Positions 60,673 through 64,000 of a stretch of DNA of 64,000 nt are shown in pieces (positions within the stretch are counted from its first letter, which is position 1; every line of letters starts with the position of its first letter). The notes under the pieces were generated by a model that worked only from the letters and a program-made list of their open reading frames with translations, had not been told where the DNA came from and ran no database searches. The stretch is from RDXT01 sp033765305 (GTDB taxonomy: Bacteria > Bacteroidota > Bacteroidia > J057). The stretch is from contig JANRID010000016.1 in assembly GCA_033765305.1 (NCBI GenBank), positions 242,930-306,929 on the forward strand, in the 5' to 3' direction. Made by a program: the position numbers and the translations under genes.

Positions 60673-61638
60673 ATGGTTCAGGCAGATGTAACAGCGCTTG
60701 CGGAGTCGCTGGCCGGCTCTACGGCTTTCTACGCCGTGCAGACGGATCTCGAAGGCAGGTATACGTATGCGAATCCCTATTTTCTGGCGCGCTTCAAGCA
60801 CCTGGCGCCGGATCTGATCGGCACGCCTTTTCAGCAGACCTTGCATCCGGATGATATTCGGAGCTGCCAGGTGGCAGCGTATGCCTGCATCATGCAGCCG
60901 GGCGAGCGGGTGCAGGTCGTGCTGCGCAAGCCGGACAACAAAGGCGCCTACTACTGGACGCAATGGGAGTTTTGCGCGCGGCTGGAAGGCGGCGTGCCGG
61001 CGGGCCTGACCTGCATCGGGTTTGACGTGACCCATCCGAGGCTGCTGAGCAAGCGGCTGGTGGATCTGGTGCGCAGGACGGAGGTGCTGATGAACGAAAT
61101 CACCGAGTGCTTCTGCATGCTGGCCCGCGACTGGACCCTGATGCAGGTCAACCTGGCTTTCGAGGCGGCGGTGCAGCGGCCGGCAGCGGAGCTGATCGGG
61201 ATGGCGTTTCAGGAGCTGTTTCCAGTGCGGGCCAACTGCCGGTATCCGGCGATGTTCCGGCAGGTGATGGAAACCGATACCCCGATCCAGTTCGAGGAAT
61301 ACTACCGGCGCCGGCGGCAGTGGTATCAGATCAAGGTATATCCGCTCGAAGGCGGCCTGGCGCTTTTTGCCCAGAATATTACGGACCGCAAACATGCGTA
61401 CGACCGGATCGTGGCGCAGAACGAAACCCTGCGCGAGATCGCGCGCGTGCAGTCGCACGAGCTGCGCAAGCACCTTTCCAATGTAATCGGCCTGCTGGAC
61501 CATGTGGTGCCGGATGAGCTGCCGGAGACCCACCGCCACTGGTTCGGTCTGCTGCGGGCTGCGGCCGGCGAGACCGATCAGGTTATCCACCGGATCGTGC
61601 GCGAAACAGAAAAATATGACTCCGGAGGGCCAAATTAA
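60673..61638 (+). CDS. PAS-PAS protein with histidine-kinase dimerisation helix but no ATPase domain
   Basis: 321 residues. PAS domains span about 15-120 and 135-240; a HisKA-like segment at about 250-310 has the candidate phospho-histidine H262 in RVQSHELRKHLSNVIGLL. The protein ends there: no N, G1 or G2 boxes follow, and only 45 bases separate its stop from the next gene. It may be phosphorylated in trans or act as a docking partner for other kinases. Not a frameshift product, as no ATPase frame follows. Confidence 0.8.
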   Translation: MVQADVTALAESLAGSTAFYAVQTDLEGRYTYANPYFLARFKHLAPDLIGTPFQQTLHPDDIRSCQVAAYACIMQPGERVQVVLRKPDNKGAYYWTQWEFCARLEGGVPAGLTCIGFDVTHPRLLSKRLVDLVRRTEVLMNEITECFCMLARDWTLMQVNLAFEAAVQRPAAELIGMAFQELFPVRANCRYPAMFRQVMETDTPIQFEEYYRRRRQWYQIKVYPLEGGLALFAQNITDRKHAYDRIVAQNETLREIARVQSHELRKHLSNVIGLLDHVVPDELPETHRHWFGLLRAAAGETDQVIHRIVRETEKYDSGGPN

Positions 61639-61683
61639 GTGGTCAAAGCATTGCAGACTTGATAAAATGATTTGATTTGCAGC

Positions 61684-63006
61684 ATGAACACAGGACTACA
61701 GCCCGTGCTCCGCATCCTGCTGCGGAGTTTTTCCCTCGCAGTCGCATGTGTGCTCCCTGTCGGTCTGCAGGCAGCCGGCAGCGAGCATCTCGGTATCGCC
61801 GGCATCCGGCTGGAGTTTTTCGCCTTTGGCCTGACCTTGCTGGGGGTCGCGCTGCTCCACAAGCATACCCTGGCTGTGTCGCTCAGCGGCCTGGTGCTGA
61901 TGGTGCTGGTGCGCCTGCTCCAGGGCGATGGCGACTGGATGCTGCGGCACCTGCTTGGGCATGAGGGCCATGCAGGCGAGTGGCTTTCGCTGCTCAATCT
62001 CTTCGGCCTGCTGATGGGGTTCACGCTGCTGACATGGCATTTCGAGGCGTCCCATCTGCCGAAGGTGCTCCCGAAATACCTGCCGAAGGACTGGCGGGGC
62101 GGCCTGGTGCTGCTCTTCGGGGTGATGGTGATCTCTTCCTTTCTGGACAATATCGCCGCAGCGGTGATCGGCGGCACACTGGCTGCGTCGCTCTACGGCG
62201 GGCGCGTGCATATCGCCTACATCGCCTCGATCATCGCTGCCAGCAATGCCGGCGGCGCGGGCAGTGTCGTCGGTGATACGACGACAACGCTCATGTGGAT
62301 CGACGGCGTGCCGCCGGTGAAGATCCTGCCGGCGTTTATCGCATCGCTGGGGGCTTTTGCGATCTTCGGGCCGCTGGGAGCGATAGCGCAGCATCGGCAT
62401 CAGCCCATGCAGCTGCCCGAAGGCGATACCGTTAAGCTGGAGCCGGCCCGGCTGCTGATCGTCTTTCTCATTCTGGCGGCAGCCATTGCCGCCAACTGGG
62501 CGCTGGGCCTGCCTGCCCTGGGCGTATGGGCCGCGATTCTCGTCGGCGCGCTGATCCGGAAGACTGCTTTTTCCGAACTGCGGGAGGCCTTGCCGGGATC
62601 GGTGTTTCTGATCGCCCTGGTGAGTGCGGCTTCTCTGGTGCCGGTTGAAGAACTCCCGTCGGCATCCTGGCAGTTTACCCTGGCGCTGGGATTTGTCTCG
62701 GCGGTGTTTGATAATATTCCGCTCACCAAGCTTTGCATTGTGCAAGGCGGATACGACTGGGCCTTGCTGGCCTACGCCGTCGGCTTCGGCGGATCGATGA
62801 TGTGGTTCGGGTCCTCCGCAGGGGTGGCGCTCTCAAACCTGTATCCGGAGTCGAGATCGGCCCTGAAGTATCTGCGGCACGCGTGGTTTATAATCCTGGC
62901 GTATTTGGCTGGATTTTTTCTGCAGTACCACCTCGCAGGCTGGCATCCCTACGAGCACCGGCAGCCTGCCGCAGGCGTCGAACAGTCCGCGCCCGCCCAT
63001 CCCTGA
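61684..63006 (+). CDS. NhaD-like Na+/H+ antiporter (ion transporter superfamily)
   Basis: 440 residues with a signal-like first helix and about 12 membrane helices. SSFLDNIAAAVIGG and AASNAGGAGSVVGDTTTTLMWI match the two conserved hairpins of NhaD and related CitMHS/ArsB carriers. It should exchange Na+ for H+, though anion transport by a relative cannot be ruled out. ATG 61684 is chosen over a TTG 12 bases upstream. Confidence 0.86.
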   Translation: MNTGLQPVLRILLRSFSLAVACVLPVGLQAAGSEHLGIAGIRLEFFAFGLTLLGVALLHKHTLAVSLSGLVLMVLVRLLQGDGDWMLRHLLGHEGHAGEWLSLLNLFGLLMGFTLLTWHFEASHLPKVLPKYLPKDWRGGLVLLFGVMVISSFLDNIAAAVIGGTLAASLYGGRVHIAYIASIIAASNAGGAGSVVGDTTTTLMWIDGVPPVKILPAFIASLGAFAIFGPLGAIAQHRHQPMQLPEGDTVKLEPARLLIVFLILAAAIAANWALGLPALGVWAAILVGALIRKTAFSELREALPGSVFLIALVSAASLVPVEELPSASWQFTLALGFVSAVFDNIPLTKLCIVQGGYDWALLAYAVGFGGSMMWFGSSAGVALSNLYPESRSALKYLRHAWFIILAYLAGFFLQYHLAGWHPYEHRQPAAGVEQSAPAHP

Positions 63007-63025
63007 CCATCCCGGAATGCCATTG

Positions 63026-63066
63026 CCTGAGTCCGTGCCGCGCATCCTGCGCAGCACGGACTCAGG
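63026..63066 (+). terminator. Intrinsic terminator after the antiporter gene
   Basis: A perfect 13-base-pair stem (63026-63038 with 63054-63066), with four further inner pairs, followed by GTTTTCCC. It begins 20 bases past the stop codon. Confidence 0.85.
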
Positions 63067-63110
63067 GTTTTCCCTGATACCTGTATTCAGGGGATTTCCC
63101 TGAATGCAGG
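63063..63110. repeat. Two further hairpins sharing the TCAGGG...CCCTGA word
   Basis: TCAGGG-TTTT-CCCTGA around 63062-63077 overlaps the end of the terminator, and 63080-63092 pairs with 63098-63110 over 13 positions (one G-T wobble). The same core word occurs in both, so the segment looks like a small repeat array. Confidence 0.6.
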
Positions 63111-63197
63111 CATGTGCATATTTCCGTGCTTTACTCCCAAACCATGAGCCCGGATGCAGTTGGATTCAGGAATTGTACCTTTTAATCACGCGTATTC

Positions 63198-64000
63198 ATG
63201 AAGGATTTCACCCAGCTTCCCGCCTTGCTGCGGCGCGCAGGACTGCTGATGTGCTGGCTGCTGCCGGCCCTGCTGTCCGCCCAGACTCCCCGGATCAACC
63301 GGATTGTACCCAGCGGAACGGTCAACGCGCTGCTCCGCTCCGGCGACACCACCTTTGTCGGCGGCAGCTTCAGCGAGGCCGGCTATTACTCGTCCCGCCT
63401 GGCCCTGACCCAGGCCGGCAGCGCGGTGCCCATCGACCGGTTTCCGATGGCCAACAGCACGATCGAGGATGTGATTTCGGACGATGCCGGCGGCTGGTAT
63501 GTGGCCGGCAGCTTCAGCCAGATCGGCGGCCAGAACATCCGCTACCTGGCGCACATTCTGCCCGATTTTTCCGTGGACCTCAACTTCAATCCCAATCCCA
63601 ACTCGACGGTCCGGGCCCTGGTCAAAACGGCCAGCCACCTGTATGCAGGGGGCGCGTTTACCCAGATCGGCGGCTTTGCCAACAGCTATGTAGCGCAGCT
63701 CGATCCGGCGACGGGCCAGGCCACGGCGTGGAATCCCGAACCCAACGGCCAGGTATACAGCCTGGCGTACCGGGCGCCGGGGTCGATGTACATCGGAGGC
63801 AGCTTCACGCGGATCGCCGGGCGCGCGCAGCGCAATTTCGCCGAGCTCGACCTGGCCGGAGACAGCCTGCTGGTCAGCCCTTCGGTCAACAGCACGGTGC
63901 ATGACGTCGAATACATCGGAGATGATATCTATCTGGGCGGATCGTTCAGCGAGGCTGGCCATGCAGCCAACTATGCTGCAATTTCGCTCCCCGGCAGCGA
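63198..64000 (+). CDS. Secreted repeat beta-propeller protein, cut by right edge
   Basis: From ATG 63198 an open frame of 267 codons runs off the window. A signal peptide (MKDFTQLPALLRRAGLLMCW, cut near LSAQ) is followed by at least five copies of an aromatic-x-G-G-S-F-(S/T) repeat: FVGGSFSEAG, YVAGSFSQIGG, YAGGAFTQIGG, YIGGSFTRIAG and YLGGSFSEAG, spaced about 40-55 residues apart as in delta-60 (DUF5122) propellers. It is likely a surface or secreted protein, probably with a T9SS signal beyond the edge. Confidence 0.82.
   Translation, partial: MKDFTQLPALLRRAGLLMCWLLPALLSAQTPRINRIVPSGTVNALLRSGDTTFVGGSFSEAGYYSSRLALTQAGSAVPIDRFPMANSTIEDVISDDAGGWYVAGSFSQIGGQNIRYLAHILPDFSVDLNFNPNPNSTVRALVKTASHLYAGGAFTQIGGFANSYVAQLDPATGQATAWNPEPNGQVYSLAYRAPGSMYIGGSFTRIAGRAQRNFAELDLAGDSLLVSPSVNSTVHDVEYIGDDIYLGGSFSEAGHAANYAAISLPGS

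Noticed and set aside
61672..61683. TTG start for the NhaD-like antiporter
   Set aside because: The ATG four codons later fits the signal-like first helix better.
63104..63904. A 266-codon frame overlapping the start of the right-edge propeller gene
   Set aside because: Arg/Gln/Pro-rich out-of-frame translation; the frame from 63198 has a signal peptide and regular repeats.

Overview
The window looks like a chromosomal segment of a high-GC member of the Bacteroidota, probably near the Saprospiria (Lewinella/Phaeodactylibacter-like). The pointers are SusC/Oar-type and heme-type TonB receptors, several proteins ending in a type IX secretion (T9SS) sorting domain, the order ftsX-DUF3098-uppP, a YpdA-type reductase, and the Bacteroidota -7 promoter box TAnnTTTG upstream of many genes, often in the form TATCTTTGCGG. 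The lineage call is inference; there is no rRNA, tRNA or ribosomal protein gene to anchor it. No CRISPR array, insertion sequence or phage gene was seen.

Layout. 1-1.6 kb: a lower-GC restriction-modification pair (NotI-like endonuclease plus D12-class adenine methyltransferase, the latter cut by the left edge). 1.6-9.9 kb: housekeeping genes (RluA pseudouridine synthase, YgjP-type metallopeptidase, gpsA overlapping a PlsB-like acyltransferase, HD phosphohydrolase, Lrp regulator divergent from a Cys/Met PLP enzyme, murI, DUF721/DciA-like). 10-13.6 kb: two large secreted T9SS proteins. 13.9-15.7 kb: queA-ispD. 15.7-18.9 kb: a sugar-modification operon (epimerase, DegT aminotransferase, methyltransferase). 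19-24.6 kb: two lipoproteins (one ATP10/thioredoxin-like), a Gfo/Idh/MocA oxidoreductase, and a heme-type TonB receptor with an upstream small membrane protein. 24.6-27.5 kb: nuoJKL only, detached from the rest of complex I. 27.7-35.9 kb: YpdA-like reductase, a 1089-residue Oar-like receptor, Xaa-Pro aminopeptidase, class III aminotransferase. 35-38 kb: mscS-ftsX-DUF3098-uppP. 39-44.8 kb: a three-gene signalling cascade (propeller histidine kinase, receiver-LytS kinase, receiver-class III cyclase). 45-48.9 kb: small T9SS protein, GT4 plus epimerase, purU. 49-52.5 kb: MFS exporter, AraC regulator, coiled-coil lipoprotein. 52.7-59 kb: an exopolysaccharide cluster (O-antigen ligase/polymerase, GT4, WcaF-like acetyltransferase, GT4, asnB). 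59-63 kb: glutamate/dicarboxylate symporter, a PAS protein with a histidine-kinase dimerisation helix but no ATPase, and a NhaD-like antiporter. 63.2 kb to the right edge: the start of a secreted repeat propeller protein.

How it fits together. Most of the window serves the cell envelope: phospholipid (gpsA, plsB-like), peptidoglycan (murI, uppP, ftsX), surface polysaccharide (three clusters), outer-membrane receptors and T9SS cargo. Gene packing is tight, with ATGA overlaps within operons and several tail-to-tail pairs separated by 0-3 bases. The points most worth following up are the NotI-like restriction system, the kinase-kinase-cyclase cascade with non-canonical cyclase residues, the detached nuoJKL block and the repeated short-leader promoter motif.
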